NCBI GenBank assembly: GCA_017935365.1
Contig: JAGBHT010000046.1
Coordinates: 1 to 47,324 of the forward strand
Origin: Ruminiclostridium sp.
GTDB lineage: Bacteria; Bacillota; Clostridia; Oscillospirales; Ruminococcaceae
Direction: 5' to 3'
Length of the DNA stretch: 47,324 bases
A program made the translations under genes and the position numbers. The notes under the pieces are model-generated. The model worked only from the letters and a program-made list of their open reading frames with translations, did not search any database and had not been told where the DNA came from. Positions 8,546-16,186 of this stretch are shown one piece after another. How positions within the stretch are numbered: position 1 is the stretch's first letter; every line of letters begins with the position of its first letter.

Positions 8546-10579
8546 TTATTTGTCTGAAAATTCTAATGTTCCGTCACTGTTTTTGACTATTACTCTGCCG
8601 TTTGCAAGAAAAATACTTCCGTCCTCCGCCTGAGGTATTTCCACCTGTTTTCCGTAAGCGTCCATATATGTTCCGTCGCCGAAATACACACAGCTCCTGT
8701 CCGCCATATACGCCTCGCCCTTATCGGCAAACTTTTCTTCCGATAAATCACTCACCTTATACCGATAAGTGACAGAATTGTTCGAGCAGTAAATATATTC
8801 TCTGTCAGACGCAATCGCATAGAACATTCTTTCGCTGATAATCTTCTTTTCATTGTCAAAGCAGACCGGATTGCCGTCGGAATTAAGATAGAACACCTTG
8901 CCGTCAATAACGGAAATATCCCCGTTTATATAATTCTCGCTGAACAGTAGACGGCGTGCACCGGTATTCAAGTCGAGTACAAACACCTTGTAGTTATTAG
9001 TCTGCAGATACAGATTATTCTGATACTTACACATACCGTTGTAGCTGCAATCATCGCTGTCACCCGAACATATTGTCAGCAGGTCAAGATAGCGGCTGAG
9101 CCGCTGGGCATCAGGCGCGGCAAGAACGGTTTCTTTATAATAATCGCTAAGCCGTATTCTGCACACATTATCGGTATATGTGCCGCCATTCTGAAAGCTT
9201 TCGGTATAATAAAGATACCCGTTGCTTGCAAGCATATAATCAACCCTGCCGTCACAGGTTATATTTCGCAGTATATCGTCCTCTGAAAGATTCAGCTTAT
9301 CGTCATATCTGATTATCCTTTGAGAAATTATATTGTATTCATCGTCGGTCTCGGTACTGAGTAAGTAATATCCTTCACCGTCATAAGCAAAACCGTATCT
9401 TCCGTCCGCCGCCGTGTTATCGGCGGTGCTCTGAGAACAGCCTGACAACAGCAGTATCAGCGAAGCGGCAACTGCCGAAATCACTGCCTTTTTTCCCGGA
9501 CGACAGCGCTTTATGCTGCCGATATATACTGCCGCAGTAAACGCTATCACAATAACAGCTATCGTTATCAGCATAACCAGAAGTTCGGTAGGAACGCATG
9601 AATACAGCAGAATTTCAAGTCTGCCCTCGGTCACATAGCAATCTCCCGTGTAATACGGCGAGCCGAGCACAAGTGAAAACGGCGAATAATACACGGCATT
9701 ATTCTGGCCGAAAAGATAAACCCACACGCAAGTAACCGCCATAGGCACAAACAGCGACAGCGGCAGATTTTTTGTCAGCGTACAAAGCAGTACGCATACA
9801 GCCGAAATAAGCAGGTACCCGAGCAGCTTTGTCAGGTGGATAACAATAAACATTGCGATTATAGACAGACTGCCAAACGGGGTGTGCTCAAAGGCTTCGA
9901 GCGACTGTACGCCACAGCCGAGGTTTTCCGCTCCGATAACGGCAAATAATGAAGTAAGCTCTATAATAAACAGTCCGAGCCAGCCGGTAAAAATGAGCGA
10001 AAACAAGGATATAAGCCTGTACCCGCCCGAGCGTCTGCTGTTTGCGGCGGTAACGATAAGCGGCTTCATCTTTCTTTCGTAATAGCACATAGCCGCAGAG
10101 ATATAGCATATTGCCATAATAAACAGATACTCTATTCCGCTTGTCATGGCGTTTGAGCCGGACGGGAGCATAAGCAGATTTTCATGGTCTGCGCTTACTC
10201 TCTCATAGTTTGAATAAAGCAGCTTTATAGCGTCATACTTTTCGATTATGTCGGGTATCTCCCGCATCGCGTTTGTAAATTCTTCGGGAGTGGAATATTC
10301 GCCCGCTCTGTTTTTTTCAAGTATCTCGCTTTGCTGCTGCTTTGCGGCTTCTGCCTCGCTGTATAGCGAGAGTATAGCGGTTTCCTTTTCATCGGTAAGC
10401 TGTCCGCCGTACTCCTGCATATATTCGAGATAATATTTCTGCTGTTCGTACGACATATCGCTGTAGCTTGCCTTGTACAAATCCGAACTTGTGAGAAGTT
10501 TTACTATAAAGACTATCAGCAGTACAATAAGCCCGTACTGCTTTATGTACAGTTTTTTCAGTTCATTTTTTAACAGCAT
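8546..10579 (-). CDS. ABC-2-type permease fused to a lipoprotein-like extracytoplasmic domain (677 aa)
   Basis: Residues 1-355 look like an ABC-2 permease: a first membrane helix at about 16-30, a large polar loop (31-145), then about five helices (148-165, 190-215, 238-265, 272-290, 332-355). Residues 357-381 look like a complete lipoprotein signal peptide: KRCRPGKK, a hydrophobic core and the lipobox LLSGC with Cys381 (codon 9437-9439). Residues 382-677 are a beta-rich, Tyr-rich domain similar in style to the propeller domains of the downstream lipoproteins. The gene overlaps the previous permease gene by 10 bp and has GGAGGGG before its ATG. The fusion may stay intact or be cleaved at Cys381 into permease and lipoprotein. 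Such an internal lipobox is unusual. Confidence 0.85.
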   Translation of the reverse strand: MLLKNELKKLYIKQYGLIVLLIVFIVKLLTSSDLYKASYSDMSYEQQKYYLEYMQEYGGQLTDEKETAILSLYSEAEAAKQQQSEILEKNRAGEYSTPEEFTNAMREIPDIIEKYDAIKLLYSNYERVSADHENLLMLPSGSNAMTSGIEYLFIMAICYISAAMCYYERKMKPLIVTAANSRRSGGYRLISLFSLIFTGWLGLFIIELTSLFAVIGAENLGCGVQSLEAFEHTPFGSLSIIAMFIVIHLTKLLGYLLISAVCVLLCTLTKNLPLSLFVPMAVTCVWVYLFGQNNAVYYSPFSLVLGSPYYTGDCYVTEGRLEILLYSCVPTELLVMLITIAVIVIAFTAAVYIGSIKRCRPGKKAVISAVAASLILLLSGCSQSTADNTAADGRYGFAYDGEGYYLLSTETDDEYNIISQRIIRYDDKLNLSEDDILRNITCDGRVDYMLASNGYLYYTESFQNGGTYTDNVCRIRLSDYYKETVLAAPDAQRLSRYLDLLTICSGDSDDCSYNGMCKYQNNLYLQTNNYKVFVLDLNTGARRLLFSENYINGDISVIDGKVFYLNSDGNPVCFDNEKKIISERMFYAIASDREYIYCSNNSVTYRYKVSDLSEEKFADKGEAYMADRSCVYFGDGTYMDAYGKQVEIPQAEDGSIFLANGRVIVKNSDGTLEFSDK

Positions 10580-11718
10580 TTCATACCCCTCCGTACAGAC
10601 ACGACAGCAAAGACGACAGCGAGAAGTATTACTTCGGATAAAGTTACAACAACATTTAATACGGGGAAATCAAGGATATTGCAGACATTCATATTTGTGA
10701 AAAGCTCTGTCGTACCGATAAGCGTTGTGGGGTTAAGCACGCCGGGGAGCAGCTCCGAGCCGATTACAAGCAGAAATCCCGCCGCTACGCTTACAACCAT
10801 TGAAATTATATCATTTTTGCAAAAGGACGATACTGCCGTCACAAGGAATGTGAACATAAGCAGAAACACAAGTCTTAATACGAACGTTATCACAAGAGCG
10901 CCGAAAAGCGTAATATTAAACGGGCACATTTCAAATTCCTGCAAGGCGTATATCGGTGCGGAAAATCCGTCAAAGCCGTAGATAAGTTGAAAATAAACCA
11001 TATCCGAAGCATACAGTATAAGTGTAACCGCAAATGTAAATATCGCCGCCGCTGTCAGCTTTGCAAGCATAACCGACCCTCTTTTTCCTGACGAGGATAT
11101 AAGCTTATTGTAGCCTATAACATACTCCTTTGATACTATCGGAGATATTGCAAGCACTATAATAAACATTGACAGCAAAGCGGAAAACTTATAGTCAAAG
11201 ATAGCCTTGTGTCCCTCGGACTGATAATAGCCGTCGAGCGTCCTGCCTTTATAGCAATCCTCATACAGCTTTGAAAGGCGGTATTCGTACCGGCTCTTAT
11301 CGCTGTAGAACTCGGCGTTTGCCCTTGCATTTTCGGTTATCTCCGCACTTTTATTTGAGTATAGAATAGCGTATTCGTAGGACGAAATAAGGTCTTTGAA
11401 TAAATTTACATCACCGTAGGGGTAGCCGCAATATGTACCCTCAATCGGCTCTTCAATTATACCGTACTCTTTTAGCATCTGCTCCGCATTAGCAAGCTCG
11501 GTTTTTAGTCCGTTTATCTTTTCATCGGTTATCTTTCCGCTGTATTTATCGTACAGTATATTCGTGCCTTGTACGGCATTTCCCGAAAGAACGGCTCTGC
11601 CCCCACCCGTGTAGTAATACAGCTCAAATACCTTAACAAAGTTTAAAAGAATAAGCACGATAATGCAGATAAGGAGTGACGGCTTCAGTATGTACTTTTT
11701 AAGCTCGTATTTCAGCAT
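10570..11718 (-). CDS. ABC-2-type transporter permease (382 aa)
   Basis: This is a membrane subunit with an N-terminal helix (about 14-33), a long polar extracytoplasmic region (about 35-175) and a cluster of five helices in the second half (starting at FSALLSMFIIVLAISPIVSKEY). The SKEY segment after helix 2 and the motif GKRGSVMLAKL are typical of ABC-2 exporters. I start at ATG 11718, which has AGGTG at proper spacing and lies just past the ATPase stop; a GTG at 11727 is an alternative. It should pair with the upstream ATPase, and with the fused permease as second half. ATPase plus two permeases resembles LanFEG-type self-protection transporters, although these permeases are larger. Confidence 0.88.
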   Translation of the reverse strand: MLKYELKKYILKPSLLICIIVLILLNFVKVFELYYYTGGGRAVLSGNAVQGTNILYDKYSGKITDEKINGLKTELANAEQMLKEYGIIEEPIEGTYCGYPYGDVNLFKDLISSYEYAILYSNKSAEITENARANAEFYSDKSRYEYRLSKLYEDCYKGRTLDGYYQSEGHKAIFDYKFSALLSMFIIVLAISPIVSKEYVIGYNKLISSSGKRGSVMLAKLTAAAIFTFAVTLILYASDMVYFQLIYGFDGFSAPIYALQEFEMCPFNITLFGALVITFVLRLVFLLMFTFLVTAVSSFCKNDIISMVVSVAAGFLLVIGSELLPGVLNPTTLIGTTELFTNMNVCNILDFPVLNVVVTLSEVILLAVVFAVVSVRRGMKCC

Positions 11719-11719
11719 A

Positions 11720-12580
11720 TCATTCACCTATCTCTCCGAAGTGGTATATGCACACATCTTCAAGTGCAGGCTGAACATTGACGGCGTCGGGGTGCGGCTT
11801 TTCGTCACTTACAACACGGACATTGAACCTGTCGTCCTTGCTTATAACATTGCTGACGCGCTTTGTCCGCATAAGCTCCATACCTGTTTCGTAGTCGGTG
11901 AGTACCTCCCAGACCTTGCCGTAAATCTCATTGCAAAGCTCACTTTGTGAGGCACAGCTTATCATCTTTCCGCCATCGATAAGTACAACATTCTTGGCAA
12001 TAAAAGCAATATCGGTAACGATATGAGTTGCTAAAATTACTATCTTATCATTCGCAAGCGATGAGATTACATTTCTGAAGCGTATACGCTCCTTGGGGTC
12101 AAGTCCTGCTGTCGGCTCGTCAAATATAACGACCTTTGGCTCGCCTACAAGTGCCTGCGCTATTCCGAGCCTTTGCTTCATACCGCCCGAATGTGCGCCG
12201 ACCTTTTTGTTGCGGTCGTCATACAGATTTACACGCTTTAAAATCCCGTCGGCATAGGCTTTGGGATTATCGACCTTTACATTTTTCAGTGCCATAGAGT
12301 AGAGGATAAGCTCTCTTGCCGTAAAATTAGGATAAAAGTCCTGATTCTGCGGTAAAAAGCCGAGGTGCGACATATAGTCGTGACTGTCACCATCGGTAAA
12401 AGCAATACTGCCGCTGTCGGGCTTTATTATGCCGGTTACGCAGTTTATCAACGTGGATTTGCCCGCGCCGTTGGGACCTAAGATGCCGTACACGCCTTTT
12501 TCAAGGGTGAGGGTAAAGCTGTCGAGGGCTTTTTTGCCTTTTGAGTAGGATTTTGTGAGTTGATTGATTTCAAGTTTCAT
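11720..12580 (-). CDS. ABC transporter ATP-binding protein (286 aa)
   Basis: This nucleotide-binding subunit powers the two ABC-2 permeases that follow. Walker A is GPNGAGKST (residues 35-43), the Q-loop is LPQNQDFYPN, the signature is HSGGMKQR, Walker B is VVIFDEPTAGLDP, and the switch His lies in LATHI. A C-terminal extension of about 75 residues follows, as in drug- or bacteriocin-export ATPases. The start at 12580 is chosen because AGGAG lies 6 bp upstream; a longer frame to 12667 has no ribosome site. It is the first gene of the operon, with a consensus promoter about 90 bp upstream. Confidence 0.93.
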   Translation of the reverse strand: MKLEINQLTKSYSKGKKALDSFTLTLEKGVYGILGPNGAGKSTLINCVTGIIKPDSGSIAFTDGDSHDYMSHLGFLPQNQDFYPNFTARELILYSMALKNVKVDNPKAYADGILKRVNLYDDRNKKVGAHSGGMKQRLGIAQALVGEPKVVIFDEPTAGLDPKERIRFRNVISSLANDKIVILATHIVTDIAFIAKNVVLIDGGKMISCASQSELCNEIYGKVWEVLTDYETGMELMRTKRVSNVISKDDRFNVRVVSDEKPHPDAVNVQPALEDVCIYHFGEIGE

Positions 12581-12675
12581 TTTTTCTCCTATACATGACT
12601 TAGCTCTGATTTTTATTGTATTATCACTAGTTATTCTTTGAATGGGAATTGCCAATTTAGTCTGCATTTTTTTGA

Positions 12676-12704
12676 ATTATATAATAAAAAAATTGCTATG
12701 TCAA
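12676..12704 (-). promoter_or_regulatory. Perfect sigma-A promoter of the ABC/lipoprotein operon
   Basis: On the minus strand the -35 box TTGACA (12699-12704) and the -10 box TATAAT (12676-12681) are both perfect and 17 bp apart. Transcription should start near 12669, giving a leader of about 90 nt before the ATPase ATG. Confidence 0.85.
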
Positions 12705-12711
12705 TAAAACT

Positions 12712-12740
12712 GTGAAGTTTGGCATAATTTAGTGAAGTTT
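12712..12740 (-). promoter_or_regulatory. Two identical 9-bp direct repeats, candidate LytTR response-regulator site
   Basis: GTGAAGTTT occurs at 12712-12720 and again at 12732-12740 (AAACTTCAC on the transcribed strand), a period of 20 bp or two helical turns. The pair begins 7 bp upstream of the -35 box. LytTR regulators such as ComE and AgrA bind 9-bp direct repeats about two turns apart at this position. A LytTR regulator is encoded 0.9 kb away at 13614. Confidence 0.6.
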
Positions 12741-12822
12741 AGTCGATATAGTTTAAATCAAAAAGTATACTAATAGCTAAACTTCTTGACAAAGCGAATT
12801 AATTTGATGTATACTACAAAAA

Positions 12823-13045
12823 AGGACAAAGGAAATCCTTTGCCCGCAGACTGTCGATAAACCTATGTGTTCCTCAAAATGGGGTTGAGGGGCGTCAGCC
12901 CCCAATAGGGGCGAGGGGCGATAGTCCCCGATAAATAGCCCCTTCCCGAGGGTAAGGGGTTTGGGGATGGGGATAGAGAATTTGCTCGATTTCATAAAAA
13001 ATAGACTTTTTCTACAAGTTGAGGACAAAGGAAATCCTTTGCCCG
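12823..13045 (+). mobile_element. Terminator-targeting MITE-like element, copy A, with hairpin direct repeats
   Basis: A 175-bp core (12847-13021) starts CAGACTGTCGATAAACC and ends TCTACAAGTTG. The core is flanked by identical 24-bp direct repeats (12823-12846, 13022-13045), each an imperfect palindrome built on GGACAAAGGA/TCCTTTGCCC. The core has GC-rich hairpins (GAGGGGCGTCAGCCCC type) and ends similar to copies at 36.0 and 43.6 kb. The T-tract of the original minus-strand terminator survives next to the left repeat (A-run 12818-12823). No open frame in the core looks like a gene. Confidence 0.75.
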
Positions 13046-13105
13046 ATTTATATAATTTTCTTGTTTTATTATGTCCGTATTTATTTCGTAATCAAACTAA
13101 AAATC

Positions 13106-13479
13106 TTATTTACTTAGTTTTTTGCTATTTACACAATTGTCGTTATAATTTTTATCATATAATATTACATTTATTATCACTTCACGGCTTTTTTTATCAA
13201 GAGAAGATAGAATATCAATTGCTTCTGCTATTGTAAATTTTCCAAAGAAGCTTTTATTTAACTTATCAAATTTAAAACTTATAGCTGACCTTCCCAACAA
13301 ATAATCAACAGGAACATTAAAAATATCTGCAAGTGACATAAGAGTTTCAATATTAGGTAATTAACATTCTTTTCATAGTTGCAAATTGCGTTTTTGGATA
13401 GATGAACCGCATCAGCAAGTTGTTTTTGTGTATAACCGTGTTTTTCTCGTAATTGTCTTAGCCTTTCGGAAAATTCCAT
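13106..13479 (-). pseudogene. Xre-family helix-turn-helix regulator, interrupted by a frameshift
   Basis: The N-terminal part reads MEFSERLRQLREKHGYTQKQ and continues LADAVHLSKNAICNYEKNVN, a classic Xre/Cro helix-turn-helix. After NVN the frame is lost. The continuation PNIETLMSLADIFNVPVDYL is in the other frame, reached by adding one T in the run near 13359. Together they would make a 124-residue protein with a polar C-terminal part of about 60 residues. The start at 13479 is preceded by AAGGAG. It lies next to the LytTR two-component genes, transcribed away from them, and could have been a local repressor. The frameshift could be real decay, phase variation in a short T-run, or a sequencing error. 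Confidence 0.75.
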
Positions 13480-13536
13480 GATTTTCACTCCTTATTTTTA
13501 TTTTACACCGAGTCAAATGACAATTGTTGATTTATA

Positions 13537-13587
13537 CAGAATTTATGTGTTTTTTATATTTTTATCAAATATAATTCAGAATTTATG
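13537..13587 (+). promoter_or_regulatory. Direct repeats and -10 box upstream of the LytTR two-component genes
   Basis: CAGAATTTATG occurs at 13537-13547 and 13577-13587, exactly 40 bp apart. A TATAAT lies at 13570-13575 but no good -35 box is found at 16-18 bp; the left repeat sits where it should be. This fits an activator-dependent, possibly autoregulated, promoter. Confidence 0.45.
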
Positions 13588-13613
13588 AATTTTAATTAGG
13601 AGTTGCTGAACAT

Positions 13614-14336
13614 ATGCAAATAGCAGTATGTGATGATGAAAAGGTATATCTTGATTGCTTGAGCAGGAAGATAGAAGCTTGCTTTAAAGAATTTGAAATT
13701 GAGATTTCCTTGGATAAATACTTAAATGCCGTGTCTTTTCTCGAGCAGCATAATCAAAATCCGTACGATGTAGTTTTTCTTGATATACTTATGCCGGAAA
13801 TGAACGGTCTTGATGTTGCAAACAGGATAAGAAATTTATCCGAAAAAACAATAATCATATTTATCACCACCGAAAATCATCTTGTATACGAAAGCTTTGA
13901 CTACAGACCGTTCAACTTTATTCCGAAGGACCTTGATATTTTTGACCAAAAGCTACGGTCGGTTATCGGAAAGCTGATGTTTTTTCTTCAGACTTCAAAG
14001 ACCTTGTGCTTTGACCTGCCATACGGAGAAATCGGGAAAGTGACTGTCGGTGATATAATATATATCTGTAGCAGATCGAATTACATAGACATTATCTGCA
14101 AATCGAACGTGAAGCTAAAAATCAGAAGCACGATAGATAATATCTGCGGTATGCTACCCGAACAACATTTTGCAAGAACGCATAACAGGATAATTGTTAA
14201 CCTTAATCACATTCAGCGTATTGATTATCCGAATCATATAGTATACTTAACTGACAGCAACCAGGCGGAAATAAGCCGACGATATAAAAATTCACTTGCA
14301 GAAAAGTACAAAATGTTTATCAGGGAAACAACCTAA
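13614..14336 (+). CDS. LytTR-family response regulator (AgrA/ComE-like, 240 aa)
   Basis: The N-terminal receiver domain (1-120) has the acidic pair DD (7-8), phospho-acceptor Asp57 in VVFLDILMPEMNG and the downstream Thr and Lys (FIPKDL). The C-terminal LytTR DNA-binding domain (about 132-235) shows YICSRSNYIDI, HFARTHNRIIVNLNHI and ISRRYKNSL, typical of AgrA/ComE/VirR proteins. These regulators bind direct repeats upstream of promoters for peptide or bacteriocin genes. The histidine kinase gene follows after 11 bp. A fitting direct-repeat site lies before the ABC/lipoprotein operon, so I infer that operon as a target. Confidence 0.93.
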   Translation: MQIAVCDDEKVYLDCLSRKIEACFKEFEIEISLDKYLNAVSFLEQHNQNPYDVVFLDILMPEMNGLDVANRIRNLSEKTIIIFITTENHLVYESFDYRPFNFIPKDLDIFDQKLRSVIGKLMFFLQTSKTLCFDLPYGEIGKVTVGDIIYICSRSNYIDIICKSNVKLKIRSTIDNICGMLPEQHFARTHNRIIVNLNHIQRIDYPNHIVYLTDSNQAEISRRYKNSLAEKYKMFIRETT

Positions 14337-14347
14337 CAGGAGTAAAT

Positions 14348-15667
14348 ATGACTGATTTTTTGTGGGCGGCATTTGAGCTTTTCATTACTTTTTTTGAAAA
14401 CCTTACCGTATGCCATTTTATATGCAGGTTTTTAAAGCTTGACTTAAAAAGCAGAAAAGGAATAATTCTGTACCTTATCGGCTGTGTATCATTTTCGGTG
14501 ATTGTCACTGTTATAAACAACTTTACTTTGTACGAAGGAGTATACGGTCTGATTTATACTGTTATGTTCTTTGCTTACAGCCTGTTTTTGCCGGGGTCGG
14601 TAATAAAAAAGGCATTTGCCGCTATACTTGCCAATATCGTAATAGTCTGCACAAACGCTCTTGTTACAAGCACAATTTCAGCCGCCTCAGGTAACGCGGT
14701 TGCGGAGATATTGGGCACTCATACTTTGGAAAGAGTTATTGCCGTACTCTCGGTTCAAATTTTGCTTATATATATTTTCGGCATCATTCTGAAAATAACG
14801 GCTGATAAAGATGTTGCGCTTAGATCGAGCGAATGGCTGCTTATTTTGTCGGTGTTTGTGGTTTCGTTTGTTTCAATAACATTCATTCATATGTCACAGC
14901 TATATTCCGATTATAACGAAAATCAAACGCGTATTTTATTGATAGCTGAACTGGGATTGGTAATCATAAATCTGATATGCTTTTATATGACCGTAGCCAT
15001 GAGCAAGAGCAACCGTCAGGCCACCCTACTGAAGCTTGAAAAGCAGCAGCAGGAATATAGAATTAAATACGCCGAAACGATAAAGAACCAGTACGAGGAA
15101 ACAGCTCGACTCAGACACGATATGAAGCAGAACTTTGAAGTACTGACGATGCTGTCCGACGAAAAGAAGTACGATGAAATCGGTGTGTTTTTAAAGCAAT
15201 GCAAAAACGAGATAAGCAATATTGATGTGTGCATCGATGTGGGAAACGTCTTTATCAACGCTATACTTAACACTAAAATATCAATCGCTCGAAACCATGA
15301 CATTAATTTTGTCTTCACAGGTTCAAAACAGCTTGACGGCGTAGCGGATATAGATATGTGCAATTTACTTGGAAATATCCTGGACAACGCTATCGAAAAC
15401 TGCTCTGCCTCGCCCGATGCTCATAAAAGTATAATCTGCAATTTTTCCGGCGATGAGTATAAGATTATGATTTATGTAAGCAACACTATTGAAAAATCCG
15501 TGCTTTCGGAAAATCATTCGTTAAAAACCTCAAAATCACGATTACAAGGTCACGGATACGGTATAAAAACAATAAAGCAAATAGCGGAGAAATATAACGG
15601 CAGCGCGGATTTTTACGAAAAAGACAATATGTTTGTCTGCTGTGTGATGTTATACCGTGATTTTTAA
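14348..15667 (+). CDS. AgrC-like membrane sensor histidine kinase with GHKL ATPase domain (439 aa)
   Basis: Six or seven membrane helices occupy residues about 5-215, as in peptide-sensing AgrC/ComD kinases. A coiled linker (225-250) leads to the H-box ARLRHDMKQNFEVL with His257. The N-box is LLGNILDNAIENC and the G-box is GHGYGIKTIKQIAEKYNGS. It autophosphorylates and passes phosphate to the adjacent LytTR regulator. A ligand is likely a secreted peptide; no AgrB/AgrD pair is seen, so the small secreted proteins at 0.6 and 6 kb are possible ligands (inference). The last codons (LYRDF) may have been replaced by insertion of a repeat element directly at the 3' end. Confidence 0.92.
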   Translation: MTDFLWAAFELFITFFENLTVCHFICRFLKLDLKSRKGIILYLIGCVSFSVIVTVINNFTLYEGVYGLIYTVMFFAYSLFLPGSVIKKAFAAILANIVIVCTNALVTSTISAASGNAVAEILGTHTLERVIAVLSVQILLIYIFGIILKITADKDVALRSSEWLLILSVFVVSFVSITFIHMSQLYSDYNENQTRILLIAELGLVIINLICFYMTVAMSKSNRQATLLKLEKQQQEYRIKYAETIKNQYEETARLRHDMKQNFEVLTMLSDEKKYDEIGVFLKQCKNEISNIDVCIDVGNVFINAILNTKISIARNHDINFVFTGSKQLDGVADIDMCNLLGNILDNAIENCSASPDAHKSIICNFSGDEYKIMIYVSNTIEKSVLSENHSLKTSKSRLQGHGYGIKTIKQIAEKYNGSADFYEKDNMFVCCVMLYRDF

Positions 15668-15822
15668 TGCCGTAAGGTATTGCGGCGGTAACGCCGCAGT
15701 TTTGTGTCAGCAAAACAAATTAGTGGTAAAATGTTCTCGGACGCGCGGGTAACCGCGTGCCGTGCAAGGCACGGCAAAATCCGCATGAGGCGGATTTTTA
15801 GTCCGAGGTTATTATACCGTGA
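15650..15822 (+). mobile_element. Hairpin-rich insertion at the 3' end of the kinase gene, flanked by an 11-bp direct repeat
   Basis: TTATACCGTGA occurs at 15650-15660, inside the last kinase codons, and again at 15812-15822. The 151 bp between hold several GC-rich hairpins (TGCGGCG/CGCCGCA, GCCGTGC/GCACGGC, ATCCGC/GCGGAT) and a long-range CTCGGAC/GTCCGAG pair. Reading on from the second repeat in the kinase frame gives LYREEPDFDG-stop, a plausible original C-terminus. This suggests a short insertion that now supplies a new stop codon and terminators. Confidence 0.5.
15681..15704 (+). terminator. Rho-independent terminator of the LytTR two-component operon
   Basis: Stem TGCGGCG (15681-15687) pairs with CGCCGCA (15692-15698) around GTAA and is followed by GTTTTGTG. 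It lies 14 bp after the kinase stop, within the candidate insertion. Confidence 0.6.
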
Positions 15823-15989
15823 AGAACCAGATTTTGACGGATAATAATAAAATAATTCTGCAGACAACTGATTATAAAAAAGTTTCGGTTCTTAAAAATA
15901 AACTGTGTAAATGCGTTATTCTTATCTATAAGCGAATGTATGATTTGAGAGCGTTCCTGCTCGGTCAGATTGATATAATACTTCTTCAT
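15798..15989 (-). CDS. Small protein, probably truncated copy of a mobile-element-associated family (63 aa)
   Basis: The start at 15989 is supported by GGAGGG 7 bp upstream. The first 25 residues, MKKYYINLTEQERSQIIHSL plus IDKNN, resemble a family of short proteins common on conjugative elements of gut Clostridia. That family usually continues with a TDAVDD-like helix; here the remainder (FTQFIFKNRNFFIISC...) does not look like it. I think the N-terminal part is genuine and the rest is a junction left by deletion or insertion. Function unknown. Confidence 0.4.
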   Translation of the reverse strand: MKKYYINLTEQERSQIIHSLIDKNNAFTQFIFKNRNFFIISCLQNYFIIIRQNLVLHGIITSD

Positions 15990-16046
15990 TTGTAGTCCCT
16001 CCATTCGATGACAGTATATCCATAATTGTTGCCGGCTTCAAATATG

Positions 16047-16081
16047 CAAAAAAAGAACCCCGAACTATACAGTCCGAGGTT
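16047..16081 (-). terminator. Strong rho-independent terminator on the minus strand
   Basis: An 11-bp stem with G-U pairs (16056-16066 against 16071-16081, loop ATAC) is followed on the minus strand by a run of seven T (16048-16054). It lies about 250 bp past lysS and may end that operon or a now-lost gene. Confidence 0.65.
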
Positions 16082-16186
16082 CTGTCGTAAACATCGTTAG
16101 ATGCCGAGTTTACAAGGCTTTTTTGTTCAATTTTCAATGCAGCCGTTACAATGAAGCCACCGGATTAACAATTCACGATTCCAGTG

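Noticed and set aside
12777..13028. 83-residue minus-strand open frame
   Set aside because: It lies inside repeat element copy A, has no ribosome site and encodes Pro/Gly-rich hairpin sequence.
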